A stretch of DNA of 64,000 nucleotides from positions 1 through 64,000 of the forward strand of contig NZ_BMNR01000002.1 of the NCBI RefSeq assembly GCF_014646655.1, written 5' to 3'. Source of the DNA: Yeosuana aromativorans. Lineage in GTDB: Bacteria > Bacteroidota > Bacteroidia > Flavobacteriales > Flavobacteriaceae. Below are positions 1 to 11,411 of this stretch, in pieces. The notes beneath the pieces are model-generated. The model was not told the origin of the DNA and did not search any database. It was given only the letters and a program-made list of their open reading frames with translations. The position numbers were made by a program, and so were the translations under genes. Positions within the stretch are counted from its first letter, which is position 1. Each line of letters begins with the position of its first letter.

Positions 1-92
<92 letters not shown>

Positions 93-98
93 TTCTTG

Positions 99-132
99 AA
101 TCCCGATTCTTTTTAGAGTCGGGATTTTTTTT
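99..132 (+). terminator. Rho-independent terminator of the rRNA operon
   Basis: A 12-bp stem (AATCCCGATTCT at 99-110 with AGAGTCGGGATT at 115-126, one G-T pair) around a TTTT loop is followed by a run of T. It lies just after the 5S rRNA. Confidence 0.9.
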
Positions 133-213
133 GTCTTATTGTAAGGTATTGTTTCTTGTTAGACTAATGTATTTATTATTTTAAATCCATTTATTTTAGT
201 TAAATTGGCCTAC

Positions 214-714
214 ATGAATAAAATTTTACAATCTACTTTAAAAACACTCAATCGGACCGATTTTATATTATCGCTTTTAAATGATGAATTATTAAGTGAT
301 GCTACTATTCCACCATATAAATCCAGTATTGGTTCACATATCCGACATATTTTAGATTTTTATAACTGTATCTTAAACTTAAATTCAGAAAACAGGGTTG
401 ATTTAACCTTGCGAAAGCGGGATTTATTAGTTGAATCAAATTGTTATGCTGCTTTACAGTATTGTAATCACATAAAAGATAAACTTATGCTAATCAATTA
501 TGATTTTGATAAGAGTGTGACTGTTGTGGATGATTTGGGTATGGGAAAGATTGAGATTAATTATACGTTAGGGGCTCTATTTGCCCAAGCTAATAGCCAC
601 ACAATTCATCATTATGCCATTATTAACTATATTATGGAAGGCTTGAGAATAACAGTAAATGATGCAGATTTTGGTTATAACCCAACAACGCCTAAACCAA
701 GTGCTCTTAATTAA
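214..714 (+). CDS. DinB-like four-helix protein
   Basis: Predicted 166-residue soluble protein. The spacing of histidines, in SHIRHILDFY (His42, His45) and HTIHHY (His129, His132, His133), is the metal-site pattern of the DinB/YfiT four-helix-bundle superfamily, whose members are metal-dependent transferases or have unknown roles. I chose ATG at 214; an in-frame TTG at 205 would add three residues. It converges on the minus-strand gene to its right and the two stop codons overlap in the shared bases TTAA at 711-714. The actual substrate is unknown. Confidence 0.8.
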   Translation: MNKILQSTLKTLNRTDFILSLLNDELLSDATIPPYKSSIGSHIRHILDFYNCILNLNSENRVDLTLRKRDLLVESNCYAALQYCNHIKDKLMLINYDFDKSVTVVDDLGMGKIEINYTLGALFAQANSHTIHHYAIINYIMEGLRITVNDADFGYNPTTPKPSALN

Positions 715-947
715 GGTTTATTGTTGAACATGCTGTTAATAATTGTTTTTATTCCTTTAAAAATTAAAAATACTGCCATTGCAGAAATCAAGCAACCAAC
801 AATCAATATTGGAATATAAAGTGGTTTTTCTTTATTGCTAAAGGCAACATTTAAAAACATAGGCCCTAAAAAAAGGGTCATTATTGCAAATATTAGTGTT
901 TTGATACCTTGTACTAGTACTTTTTTATCTGTTTTATTTGTTTCCAT
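711..947 (-). CDS. Small two-helix membrane protein, DUF6095 type
   Basis: 78 residues with two clear hydrophobic segments (about 14-34 and 45-65) separated by a short charged loop (NKEKP). It resembles the DUF6095 small membrane proteins commonly found beside murQ in flavobacteria. Its start overlaps the end of murQ by 14 bases, so it is translated from the same mRNA. Function unknown; the link to murQ is by position only. Confidence 0.75.
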   Translation of the reverse strand: METNKTDKKVLVQGIKTLIFAIMTLFLGPMFLNVAFSNKEKPLYIPILIVGCLISAMAVFLIFKGIKTIINSMFNNKP

Positions 948-1755
948 CTTTGTAGTTTTTAATTGCTAAGCGTACATTTTTAAAAGTTTTAAGTAATTCA
1001 CTGGCTTCTTTTTGTGATATATTAAGTTCATTCATAATCATTTTTGTACCTCTATCTACCAGTTTATTATTACTCAATTGCATATCTACCATTTTATTAC
1101 CTTTTACATGGCCTAATTGGATCATGGTTGTTGTTGTTATCATATTGAGCACTAATTTTTGTGCTGTTCCAGCTTTCATTCTTGAACTTCCGGTAACGAC
1201 TTCTGGTCCAACAATAACTTCAATTGGAAATTTTGCGGTTCTTGATAACGGACTATTATGATTGCACGTAATACAGCCTGTTGTAATATTATGTTCATTA
1301 CAGGCTTTTAAAGCACCAATAACATATGGGGTTGTTCCTGATGCAGCAATGCCAACAACTATATCATTTGTATTAATGTTTTGTGATTTTAGGTCTTCCC
1401 AGCCAAGGGTTGTGGAATCCTCTGCAAATTCAACTGCTTTTCTAATGGCTTTATCACCACCAGCTATGATTCCAATGACCAATTCGTGAGGAACTCCAAA
1501 GGTTGGTGGGCATTCAGAGGCATCTAAAATCCCTAATCTGCCACTGGTTCCAGCTCCTATATAAAATAATCGACCTCCTTTTTTAAGCTGGGCAACTGCT
1601 GCTTCAATCAGTTTTTCAATTTGAGGTAGTGCTTTTTCTACGGCACTAGGTACCGTTTTGTCTTCGGTGTTTATATTAACCAATAATTCCTTAATGCTCA
1701 TCTGTTCTAGATGATTGTAATAGGAATCTTGTTCGGTGGTTTTTATAAAATCCAT
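934..1755 (-). CDS. murQ: N-acetylmuramic acid 6-phosphate etherase
   Basis: Cleaves the lactyl ether of MurNAc-6-phosphate to give GlcNAc-6-phosphate and D-lactate, a cytoplasmic step of peptidoglycan recycling. The 273-residue protein has the SIS-domain sugar-phosphate loop GAGTSGRLG at 67-75, followed by DASECPPTFG carrying the conserved Glu81, and the later GSSRMKAGTAQK motif typical of MurQ. Length is slightly short of the proteobacterial enzymes (about 300) but usual for Bacteroidota. It heads a two-gene unit with the small DUF6095 protein. No MurK or anhMurNAc kinase gene is adjacent. Confidence 0.95.
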   Translation of the reverse strand: MDFIKTTEQDSYYNHLEQMSIKELLVNINTEDKTVPSAVEKALPQIEKLIEAAVAQLKKGGRLFYIGAGTSGRLGILDASECPPTFGVPHELVIGIIAGGDKAIRKAVEFAEDSTTLGWEDLKSQNINTNDIVVGIAASGTTPYVIGALKACNEHNITTGCITCNHNSPLSRTAKFPIEVIVGPEVVTGSSRMKAGTAQKLVLNMITTTTMIQLGHVKGNKMVDMQLSNNKLVDRGTKMIMNELNISQKEASELLKTFKNVRLAIKNYKDGNK

Positions 1756-1793
1756 ATTTCAAAAATACGTTTTTTTGCTTGTGTTATAAAGGT

Positions 1794-2609
1794 TTATTTG
1801 GTGGTATAAATATATTCATCAACTTGAGAAAGTCTAAAGTAACCTAGCGGATAATTCTCCGGATTAGTCTGATTAATGCAATTACCACGAACAGTGGCAG
1901 GTTGTGTTTCAAAAGGACCACCACCTTCTTGGCTATTTTGCTGTAACAAAACAAACATATAATTATAAAATTGTTCGGAAATACCATAATTGCGAATTGT
2001 AACAATGTCTCCAGTAGTCAAATCCTCTTCGGTGTAAAAACCAAACATTTCATTACCATTGGTAAACTCGTCTTTATAGACTTCCAAACTTGGTATTACG
2101 GGAATATCACTAATAAATTCAAAGAAATAATAATTTTTCTCATCTGCAGGGTCTTTATAGAAGGCTTTTAACTCTGTTTCATTTCCAGAAAAGCCACCAT
2201 TGTCATTTTGGTCTACATAATCAATACTGGCCACAGATTTTAGTGTTTCGGTTGCTGTATAGGTTTCGTTTTTATAGATAATGGTTAATGTATACGTTTC
2301 ATCTATTACAGGAATAAAATTATTGTTTGTATAAATACCGGTTTGGCCGTCTTCAATAAAATTAAATACTTGATTATTTGAATCAACTACTAAAACTTGT
2401 GCCCCATTTGCAGGTGGTACCGAATTGTTAAAATAAGGCGCTGTGAGTGTAAGTTTAATGTCTTGTTCGTTACCTGTAGTTCCTTTAAACCAATTTATGG
2501 ATGCATCAATAACTAGTCTTGGTTTTTCAGTAGGGGTTTTGACATCTATAACATCTTCACAAGATATTATGAGTATGGAGAGTAATATTAAATATGCGAC
2601 TTTTTTCAT
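1794..2609 (-). CDS. DUF4249 lipoprotein, partner of the TonB receptor
   Basis: 271-residue predicted outer-membrane lipoprotein: signal peptide MKKVAYLILLSILIISC with lipobox cysteine at about 17, followed by an acidic stretch (EDVIDVKTPTEKP) typical of exported Bacteroidota lipoproteins. The rest is beta-rich and matches the DUF4249 family. It starts one base after the stop of the TonB-dependent receptor gene, the usual order for this pair; DUF4249 proteins probably sit with the receptor like a SusD-type partner, but the ligand is unknown. Confidence 0.85.
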   Translation of the reverse strand: MKKVAYLILLSILIISCEDVIDVKTPTEKPRLVIDASINWFKGTTGNEQDIKLTLTAPYFNNSVPPANGAQVLVVDSNNQVFNFIEDGQTGIYTNNNFIPVIDETYTLTIIYKNETYTATETLKSVASIDYVDQNDNGGFSGNETELKAFYKDPADEKNYYFFEFISDIPVIPSLEVYKDEFTNGNEMFGFYTEEDLTTGDIVTIRNYGISEQFYNYMFVLLQQNSQEGGGPFETQPATVRGNCINQTNPENYPLGYFRLSQVDEYIYTTK

Positions 2610-2610
2610 T

Positions 2611-4986
2611 CTAAAATTTAAAATTATATGAAAAAGAAGGAATTATTCCAAATATCGATAGCCTAATGGCCTCGTTATTTCTTGTGTTTCTGTTCTGCCT
2701 AAATGTTATTGAACTAGCATTTTTCCTATTGTAGGCGTTGTAGATACTAAACACCCAGTAACTTTGATAGCCATGATTTTTATTGGGTTTTGGTGTGTAT
2801 TTCATAGACAAATCCAAGCGATGATAGGATGGAAGCCTGCTAGCGTTTCTGCTATTAAAATTAGCTATGGTTACACCATTATATTCATATTGACTGACAG
2901 GAAAGCTAGTTGGTTGTCCTGTTTGAAAGATAAAATTAGAGTTCAGTTCCCATTTATCATTGAATGTATACTGTCCTGTAACAGAAATATCGTGGGTTTT
3001 GTCATATGGGGTATTGTACCAATTGCCGTTATTGATACCAAGTTCAGAGGGTGTTCTACCTTTTGTTTGCTGTTCTGATTTTGATAGGGTATAGGCAAGC
3101 CATCCGTTAAACCGTCCTTGGTTTTTTCTTAATAGCAATTCCAAACCATATGCCCTTGCTTTGCCGTTTAAAATAACTTGTTCAATGGCATCATTGGCAA
3201 TTAAATCGGCTCCATCAATATAATCAATCCTGTTTTGTATGGTTTTAAAAAAACTTTCAATTTCTAAGGAATAGCTGTTTTTGTCGAAATTTTTATAATA
3301 GCCAATTGCAATTTGATCTAAAAGTTGTGGTTTTATGTACTTGCCACTGGGTGTCCAAACATCTAATGGTGTTGGTGAACTGGTATTGGATAACAAGTGT
3401 GAATATTGACTTAATCTATTGTAACTGGCTTTTATTGACGAATGGTCACTTACTTGATAAGCTATGGAAAAACGTGGCTCAAGATTGTAAAACGACTTAA
3501 TAACATGACTCTTTTTAAAAGTTTCCACTCCCGTTGGTTCTGCCTTTTCATAAATTTGAAGTTCCTCATTGAAATTAACCGCTTGATTGTTGCTGTAGGT
3601 ATTTAGTTCTGATTGCCCCAAGCGTAAAAAGGAACTTAAGCGCAAACCGTATGAAAGCTGTATTTTATCAGACAGTTGATGTTCTATATCAACATATAAG
3701 TCATTTTCAAAAGCAAATTTATCAGTAAGTTTATAAGGGTTGATGCCTGAAGTTTCAGATGAAGGTTCTATTTTGCCTGGATTAAACTTGTAATAAATAC
3801 TGTTCAGTCCATAATACAGTTTAAATTTATCATTTAAATAATCCTTAAAATCATACTTCACATTAAAATTTTGAATGCCAGAATTCCAATTGAACTCAAC
3901 AAAATTAAGTTTGAGTCCGTAATAGTAATCCGAATAAATCAATGAAAGATTGGAGAATAATTTGTTTGAAAATAGGTGGTTCCACCTTAGATTAATGACC
4001 GAATTTCCATACGTGTTTTCAAAACTATCAGCAATACTAAATACATCGCGACCAAAATAGCCAGACAGATACATGTTATTTTTACTGTTTATTTTATAAC
4101 TTAATTTGGTGTTTAAGTCGTAAAAATAAGCAACGTTATCACTGTTAAACAATGGCAAAAACAAATGCGCATAAGATGACCTGCCTCCAAAAAGAAAGGA
4201 ACCCGTATTTTTTTTAATGGGACCTTCAGCCAAAAGCCTGCTTGCCACAAGTCCAATGCCTCCGTTGGCATGAAATTCATTACTATTCCCTTCCTTTTGA
4301 TAAATATCCAAAACGGATGAGACCCGCCCTCCATAACGGGCAGGAATGCCGCCTTTGTATAATTTTAAATCCTTAATAGCATCTGGATTAAAAACAGAAA
4401 ATAGACCAAACAAATGTGATGAGTTATAAATTGTCGCCTCATCCAACAATATTAAATTTTGATCCGCTGCGCCCCCGCGAACGTTAAAACCTGATGAATT
4501 TTCTCCGGCATTTGAAACGCCCGGAAGCAATGTGATTGCTTTTATAACATCGGCTTCTCCCAATACTACCGGAATTTGTTTTATGGTATTTGCAGATAGT
4601 ACATTCACACTCATTTGAGGTTTTGAAATATTTATTTCCTCTATGTTCTTGGTAATTACAACTTCATCCAGATTTTCCAGGGTTTCTTCCAACTGAAAAT
4701 CCTGCTTTAAATTAGTTGACAGATTAATGGTTTTGGAGATATTGGTATACCCCAAATAACTTACAATGATTTTATAGTTGCCTTTGGGAATTGTTATGGA
4801 ATAAAAGCCATATTCATTGGTTACAGTACCTGTGTTAAGTTCTGGAAATAAAATATTGACACCAATAAGGGTTTCGTTATTATTTTGATCAGAAACAACA
4901 CCACTGATTGTAAACTTTTCTTGCGCAAGCGTCATAGAAACATTTAGACAAAACCCTAAAAGGCAGCAAGCCAAAATGTATTTCAT
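2611..4986 (-). CDS. TonB-dependent receptor with carboxypeptidase-like N-terminal domain
   Basis: About 791 residues. After a signal peptide (MKYILACCLLGF...TLAQ) comes a CarboxypepD_reg-like beta-sandwich (about 28-110, with VTNEYGFYSITIPKGNYKI), then the plug (LGEADVIKAITLLPGVSNAGE; GFNVRGGAADQNLILLDE) and a 22-strand barrel ending in Phe (SFSYNFKF). It moves an unknown ligand across the outer membrane using TonB-ExbBD energy. I prefer ATG at 4986 because it begins the signal peptide; a TTG at 4995 is possible. Transcribed with the DUF4249 lipoprotein gene, one base apart. Confidence 0.9.
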   Translation of the reverse strand: MKYILACCLLGFCLNVSMTLAQEKFTISGVVSDQNNNETLIGVNILFPELNTGTVTNEYGFYSITIPKGNYKIIVSYLGYTNISKTINLSTNLKQDFQLEETLENLDEVVITKNIEEINISKPQMSVNVLSANTIKQIPVVLGEADVIKAITLLPGVSNAGENSSGFNVRGGAADQNLILLDEATIYNSSHLFGLFSVFNPDAIKDLKLYKGGIPARYGGRVSSVLDIYQKEGNSNEFHANGGIGLVASRLLAEGPIKKNTGSFLFGGRSSYAHLFLPLFNSDNVAYFYDLNTKLSYKINSKNNMYLSGYFGRDVFSIADSFENTYGNSVINLRWNHLFSNKLFSNLSLIYSDYYYGLKLNFVEFNWNSGIQNFNVKYDFKDYLNDKFKLYYGLNSIYYKFNPGKIEPSSETSGINPYKLTDKFAFENDLYVDIEHQLSDKIQLSYGLRLSSFLRLGQSELNTYSNNQAVNFNEELQIYEKAEPTGVETFKKSHVIKSFYNLEPRFSIAYQVSDHSSIKASYNRLSQYSHLLSNTSSPTPLDVWTPSGKYIKPQLLDQIAIGYYKNFDKNSYSLEIESFFKTIQNRIDYIDGADLIANDAIEQVILNGKARAYGLELLLRKNQGRFNGWLAYTLSKSEQQTKGRTPSELGINNGNWYNTPYDKTHDISVTGQYTFNDKWELNSNFIFQTGQPTSFPVSQYEYNGVTIANFNSRNASRLPSYHRLDLSMKYTPKPNKNHGYQSYWVFSIYNAYNRKNASSITFRQNRNTRNNEAIRLSIFGIIPSFSYNFKF

Positions 4987-5012
4987 AAAAGGCAATTTTT
5001 TATAAAAATATT

Positions 5013-5040
5013 AAAAAAGCCCCTAAAAAAAGGAGCTTTT
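5013..5040 (-). terminator. Terminator after icd
   Basis: Inverted repeat AAAAGCCCCT / AGGAGCTTTT read on the minus strand as a hairpin followed by TTTTTTAA. It lies between the icd stop and the receptor gene, separating the two minus-strand transcripts. Confidence 0.75.
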
Positions 5041-5059
5041 AATATTAACTTTATTTAAT

Positions 5060-7297
<2,238 letters not shown>

Positions 7298-7489
7298 TTA
7301 ATATACTATGAGAAAATCAGTAAAATAATCGATTATTTTTTTGCTCTGCGAATATACAAAATTTGACTTTTAAACAGAGGTTATTGACCAAATGAACTAC
7401 AATAAAACAGGATATTTTATAAAAAAACAAAAATTCAAATATTAAAAACAAATTAGGCAAGAAAAGAGTAGGAAATTCATAAAAAAACA

Positions 7490-7533
7490 AAAGCCATATC
7501 ACTGTAGAACTTAATCTACTCTGACATGGCTTT
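7490..7533 (-). terminator. Long imperfect hairpin, possible minus-strand terminator
   Basis: Arms of 19 bases (AAAGCCATATCACTGTAGA with TCTACTCTGACATGGCTTT, three mismatched pairs) around a 6-base loop; on the minus strand it is followed by TTGTTTTTTT. No recognised gene lies directly upstream on that strand, so what it terminates is unknown. Confidence 0.5.
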
Positions 7534-8084
7534 CTTTGAAACAATTTCCCGTGATCTATTTAGTATTGCTACTAAAATCAATTTACGCTTTCGCACAAAT
7601 CTTTTCGATTCAAGTTCCATCATTTCAATGAAACATTTTGTGATGTAATTTTCAATATGCATTGACCTATTACCAAAATGCTTCAGTTTTAATTGTTTTT
7701 CTTGATGCCGATTGTTTACCTTTCGTTTTCACGTTGGGCTTACGTACTGCATTGCTTTTAGTCTGGCATTTACTTTCGCTCCTGCCAACTTTCAAAGCTT
7801 TCAACCGCACTAGTTGCCATCTACTTGCGCATCTGGGACTTTTTACAGTATCTTGGTTCTTTGCTCACACACGCTTACACGTGGCACATCCAAACCTCAA
7901 AAAACAATTAGTATAAAGAACGTTACTTCATATAGAATTTAATATTAATTCACTTTTGAAATGAAAACAACATTTAGCTGTTATTAAATTCTTAAGCTAA
8001 GATAGTTTAAGAAACCAAAAAAGCAAATTTTTTAAGGTATTAGATATCAACTTTTTATAAACCATACTTATTAACAAATGTTCA

Positions 8085-8113
8085 TAAAAAAAGCCTTGAT
8101 AATTCAAGGCTTT
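8085..8113 (-). terminator. Terminator after rplS
   Basis: Stem AAAGCCTTGAA / TCAAGGCTTT with a short TTA loop region; on the minus strand it is followed by TTTTT. It lies 32 bases after the rplS stop. Confidence 0.85.
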
Positions 8114-8144
8114 AATGCTTCTGCAAGAGCAGTAATACGTTTTA

Positions 8145-8495
8145 TTAATGTCTGCTTTCTTTGATTCTTGCTTTTTTACCGGTAAGATCTCTAAAGTAGA
8201 ATATACGCGCTCTACGCACTTTACCTCTTTTGTTGACCTCGATTTTTTGTAAAGCAGGAAGGTTGATTGGGAAGATACGCTCTACACCAATGGTTCCAGA
8301 CATTTTTCTAATGGTAAAAGTCTCAGTAGATCCTGATCCTCTTCTTTGAATGACTACACCTCTAAAAAACTGAGTACGCACTTTTTCGCCTTCTCTAATT
8401 TCATAGTAAACGGTAATTGTGTCTCCAGCTCCAAACTCTGGAAAGTCTTTTTTTGCTACAAACTCGTCTTGTACAAATTTTACTAAAGATTCCAT
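8145..8495 (-). CDS. rplS: 50S ribosomal protein L19
   Basis: 116 residues, normal length for L19, a protein at the 30S-50S interface. Characteristic segments are FGAGDTITVYYEIREGEK, FRGVVIQRRGSGSTETFTIRK, GVERIFPINLP and the basic tail RRARIFYFRDLTGKKARI. It follows trmD on the same strand after a 209-base gap that holds an unusual structured element; trmD-rplS is a widely conserved gene order. Confidence 0.98.
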   Translation of the reverse strand: MESLVKFVQDEFVAKKDFPEFGAGDTITVYYEIREGEKVRTQFFRGVVIQRRGSGSTETFTIRKMSGTIGVERIFPINLPALQKIEVNKRGKVRRARIFYFRDLTGKKARIKESRH

Positions 8496-8625
8496 ATCTT
8501 TAAAAATTAAATGGTTGATTCAGAACAACATTCACGATTTTCGCCAGAGGTTAACCCGAAATTGGGTGCAAAGATAATTAATAAATGCAAATGAACAATT
8601 AATATTTTTTAAATTTTTGGTGTTT

Positions 8626-8697
8626 CCTTTTGCTATGCAAAAAGGCCAGGCTATCCGCTATATCTTTTGTGTTCACAAAAGGATGCCGCTGCTATCC
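8626..8697 (-). repeat. Structured intergenic element between trmD and rplS
   Basis: On the minus strand it begins GGATAGCAGCGGCATCC, continues into a perfect palindrome at 8664-8681 (CTTTTGTG AA CACAAAAG), then ATATAGCGGATAGCC, and ends with a second hairpin at 8626-8645 (CCTTTTTGC ATA GCAAAAGG). The word GGATAGC occurs at both flanks of the first hairpin. I have the impression of similar GGATAGC-flanked elements in other flavobacterial intergenic regions, but cannot verify that here. Function unknown. Confidence 0.5.
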
Positions 8698-8704
8698 TTA
8701 ACAC

Positions 8705-9382
8705 TTACTCATCCAATAAATCGGGACGTCGTTCTTTTGTTCTTAAGTAGGCCTGCTCTTCGCGCCATTTTTCAATTTCAGGTAAATTACCGCTAAACAA
8801 CAATTCAGGCACTTTCATGCCTTTGTACTCGCGCGGTTTGGTATAAATGGGTGGCGCCAATAAATTATCCTGAAACGAATCCGTTAGGGCAGAGGTCTCA
8901 TTGCCTAAAACACCTGGTATTAAACGTATCACGGCATCGCACAATACAGCAGCAGCCAATTCGCCACCGGACAACACATAATCGCCAATAGAGATTTCCT
9001 TGGTTATATAATGGTCCCGTACCCGTTGGTCAACGCCCTTATAATGTCCGCATAAAATAATGATGTTTTCCTTGAGTGATATTTGATTGGCAATACCTTG
9101 TTTTAAGGTTTCGCCATCAGGTGTCATGTAAATCACCTCGTCATAATGGCGTTCTGCTTTTAAGGCAGAAATACATTTGTCAATGGGTTCTATCATCATG
9201 ACCATGCCAGCACCTCCGCCAAATTGAGTATCATCAACTGATTTGTAATTGTCGGTCGTGTAATCACGTAAGTTATGAAAATGGATTTCAACCAAATTAG
9301 CTTCAATGGCACGTTTTAAAATAGACGCTTCAAAAGGGCTTTTAAGCAGTTCTGGTAATACGGTAATGATATCGATTCGCAT
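8705..9382 (-). CDS. trmD: tRNA (guanine-N1-)-methyltransferase
   Basis: Methylates G37 at N1 in tRNAs with G36G37, using S-adenosylmethionine, and so prevents frameshifting. The 225-residue protein carries the trefoil-knot (SPOUT) landmarks: [27 protein letters not shown] and [16 protein letters not shown]. The N-terminus [12 protein letters not shown] is typical. Slightly shorter than E. coli TrmD because the C-terminal helix region is brief. Upstream partner of rplS. Confidence 0.97.
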   Translation of the reverse strand: MRIDIITVLPELLKSPFEASILKRAIEANLVEIHFHNLRDYTTDNYKSVDDTQFGGGAGMVMMIEPIDKCISALKAERHYDEVIYMTPDGETLKQGIANQISLKENIIILCGHYKGVDQRVRDHYITKEISIGDYVLSGGELAAAVLCDAVIRLIPGVLGNETSALTDSFQDNLLAPPIYTKPREYKGMKVPELLFSGNLPEIEKWREEQAYLRTKERRPDLLDE

Positions 9383-9488
9383 TGGTTTGTTTTAAGACAT
9401 GCAAAGATAATTGAATAGTTTAAGAGTTCTTATGATTTTGAAAACTTCTGTAATTGTTTTTTATTTGAGTTATGGTAGACTTTTAGTG

Positions 9489-11186
9489 CTATTCATTTAA
9501 TAAATTATCAGAACCTTCTTTTAATTCTGGGTCTCCATAATTGCCACTTTGTAAGTTCATAAGGTAAGGTGTTAGGTTGTGTTTAAATTCATTTATAATT
9601 GAATTCATTAATTCATCATTCTTTTCAATATTTACAACAAACCTTGGGATACTTTTGATTTTAGAACTGACCAAATAAGGATGTACGAATATGCTACTTG
9701 TCACTTTGCAAACCTCAATATCGGGTGTAAAATCTGTAAATGTATCCTTTCTTTTCATGCCTCCAGTTTTATGCTCGTACTCATCATAATTTCCATAGGC
9801 TTTAAAAAGAATGAGATCCGAAGAAAAGAAAATTTCGGTATTAAAAAATAAAAATATTTCATAAACCAATCGGTTTCCAAAAAAGTATATGGCGGTACCA
9901 AACAAGATTAAAAAGAGACTTATAAGAATTTTAGGGGCATAAGCGATCAGTAATTCATTGGTATCATGAATTAATGCTTCGTTATATAAACTAGGCACTT
10001 TAATAATACCCATAAAAAAAATAATCAAACCTAAACAAATAAGAATGGTTCCAGTTTTATGAATGTTTGAAAGTTTATTTTCAATTTTTTTGTCATAAGT
10101 GGTTGAAATTAATTTTGGATTTGTTTCATAAACATATTCAAAATTAAAATGGCCTTTATGGACTTGGTCACCTGCTAGCAAACCACCTGTTTTTTCTGTT
10201 GAGCTTTTAAAATACCATCCTGTTTTTCTCTTAATGATATTATCAAATTGTTGTTCAATATTATTTGGCTGAGTTGCAACGCGATGTGTGGTTAAATCTA
10301 TATCAGATACTTGAACATCAATTTCCTTACGGTTAGAAAACGTGTTTTCTATGAGTTTGAATGATACCAAAGACGTATAAATAATGACTACTGCTAAAAC
10401 AAGGATAGATGTCAATAAGGCAACGTTAATGGTTCCGTTGTATGGTTTGAACAAAAAAATAGTTATTAAATAGAATGTGATAAAAAACAAAATTCTATTT
10501 CTTATTTCATTTTTAGAATTCTTGCTAATTACAGAATCTATTTTAGAAGGTCTCCATAAGGTTAGCAAGCCAATAAGAATAAAAAGATTGACCCAAACCA
10601 TACTGAAACTAATGATTTCTAAATATGCAATAAAACCAAATACCATTAGAATAAACAAGAAAAAGCCAATTAATGAAACAGGCCTCGATTGGTTTGAAAT
10701 AAAATTGGTAATTGGATACGGTACATACTCAAATATATCTGACAATCCTTTTTTTGAAACAAGCTTGTAGAAAATAAACTGCCAGTCTTTAACAGTTCCT
10801 TTTTCATTACTGGAAAAACTAAAATTTTTACTTCTAAAAATATTGGCGTATTCTTTTGCTAGTTGTTGCGAATCAGAAGACCGTTGCCCTAGTAAATTCT
10901 TTATGTATATTTCCCTGGTAGGATCAAATATGTCTTTAGCGCTAAAGCTGTATTCGTTTTTATAACCTCTCCAAACTGATTTTATTCCCATGAATAAAAA
11001 CCCTAATGCAGAAGCCATTTTTACAATGGTTAAAAAAACATCTTTATTTTTAAAATCTGTTTTAACTAGAAAAAGAAGAGCTAATCCAAAAAGTATTGAA
11101 ATGACCCCTTTAATAAACGAAACCTTTGATAGTTTTCTAAAAGGAAATGTTTCTGTAATTAGATTTTCGGTTGGTTGAGTGTCCAT
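9489..11186 (-). CDS. Large multi-spanning membrane protein of unknown function
   Basis: 565 residues that I do not recognise. Hydrophobic segments lie at about 27-45, 50-70, 170-190, 195-213, 232-250, 255-278, and two more near 375-395 and 410-440, so roughly eight membrane spans. A hydrophilic stretch of about 100 residues follows the second span and another (about 280-370) sits in the middle with a GGLLAGDQVHKGHF segment; the C-terminal 110 residues are soluble and charged. Monocistronic, no terminator seen after it. Codon use and base composition look like the neighbours. Confidence 0.75.
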   Translation of the reverse strand: MDTQPTENLITETFPFRKLSKVSFIKGVISILFGLALLFLVKTDFKNKDVFLTIVKMASALGFLFMGIKSVWRGYKNEYSFSAKDIFDPTREIYIKNLLGQRSSDSQQLAKEYANIFRSKNFSFSSNEKGTVKDWQFIFYKLVSKKGLSDIFEYVPYPITNFISNQSRPVSLIGFFLFILMVFGFIAYLEIISFSMVWVNLFILIGLLTLWRPSKIDSVISKNSKNEIRNRILFFITFYLITIFLFKPYNGTINVALLTSILVLAVVIIYTSLVSFKLIENTFSNRKEIDVQVSDIDLTTHRVATQPNNIEQQFDNIIKRKTGWYFKSSTEKTGGLLAGDQVHKGHFNFEYVYETNPKLISTTYDKKIENKLSNIHKTGTILICLGLIIFFMGIIKVPSLYNEALIHDTNELLIAYAPKILISLFLILFGTAIYFFGNRLVYEIFLFFNTEIFFSSDLILFKAYGNYDEYEHKTGGMKRKDTFTDFTPDIEVCKVTSSIFVHPYLVSSKIKSIPRFVVNIEKNDELMNSIINEFKHNLTPYLMNLQSGNYGDPELKEGSDNLLNE

Positions 11187-11357
11187 ATTTCAAATGTTGT
11201 TTAATTGTCTAAAAAAAAACCATTATTATTTTAGATTGAGTAAATGATTTGAAATGGGACTTTTTTTACTTTGTAATGGATTAATTATGTGCTTATTACA
11301 TGTTTGGAACTAAAAATAGTATATTTTTTTTAAAAATTCAATATAAATGTTTTTTTT

Positions 11358-11390
11358 GAAAAAGCGCGAATTGTTACATTCGCGCTTTAT
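11358..11390 (-). terminator. Terminator after the DJ-1/PfpI gene
   Basis: Stem AAAGCGCGAAT / ATTCGCGCTTT with a GTAAC-type loop; on the minus strand it runs into TTTTTC. It sits about 20 bases after the stop of the gene at 11412-11972. Confidence 0.88.
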
Positions 11391-11411
11391 ATAATATGAT
11401 TATTGATTTCA

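Noticed and set aside
7662-7916. 84-codon plus-strand open frame in the intergenic island
   Set aside because: No recognisable family, no ribosome-binding site, and it spans the compositionally odd segment, where long open frames arise easily; more likely non-coding repeat DNA.
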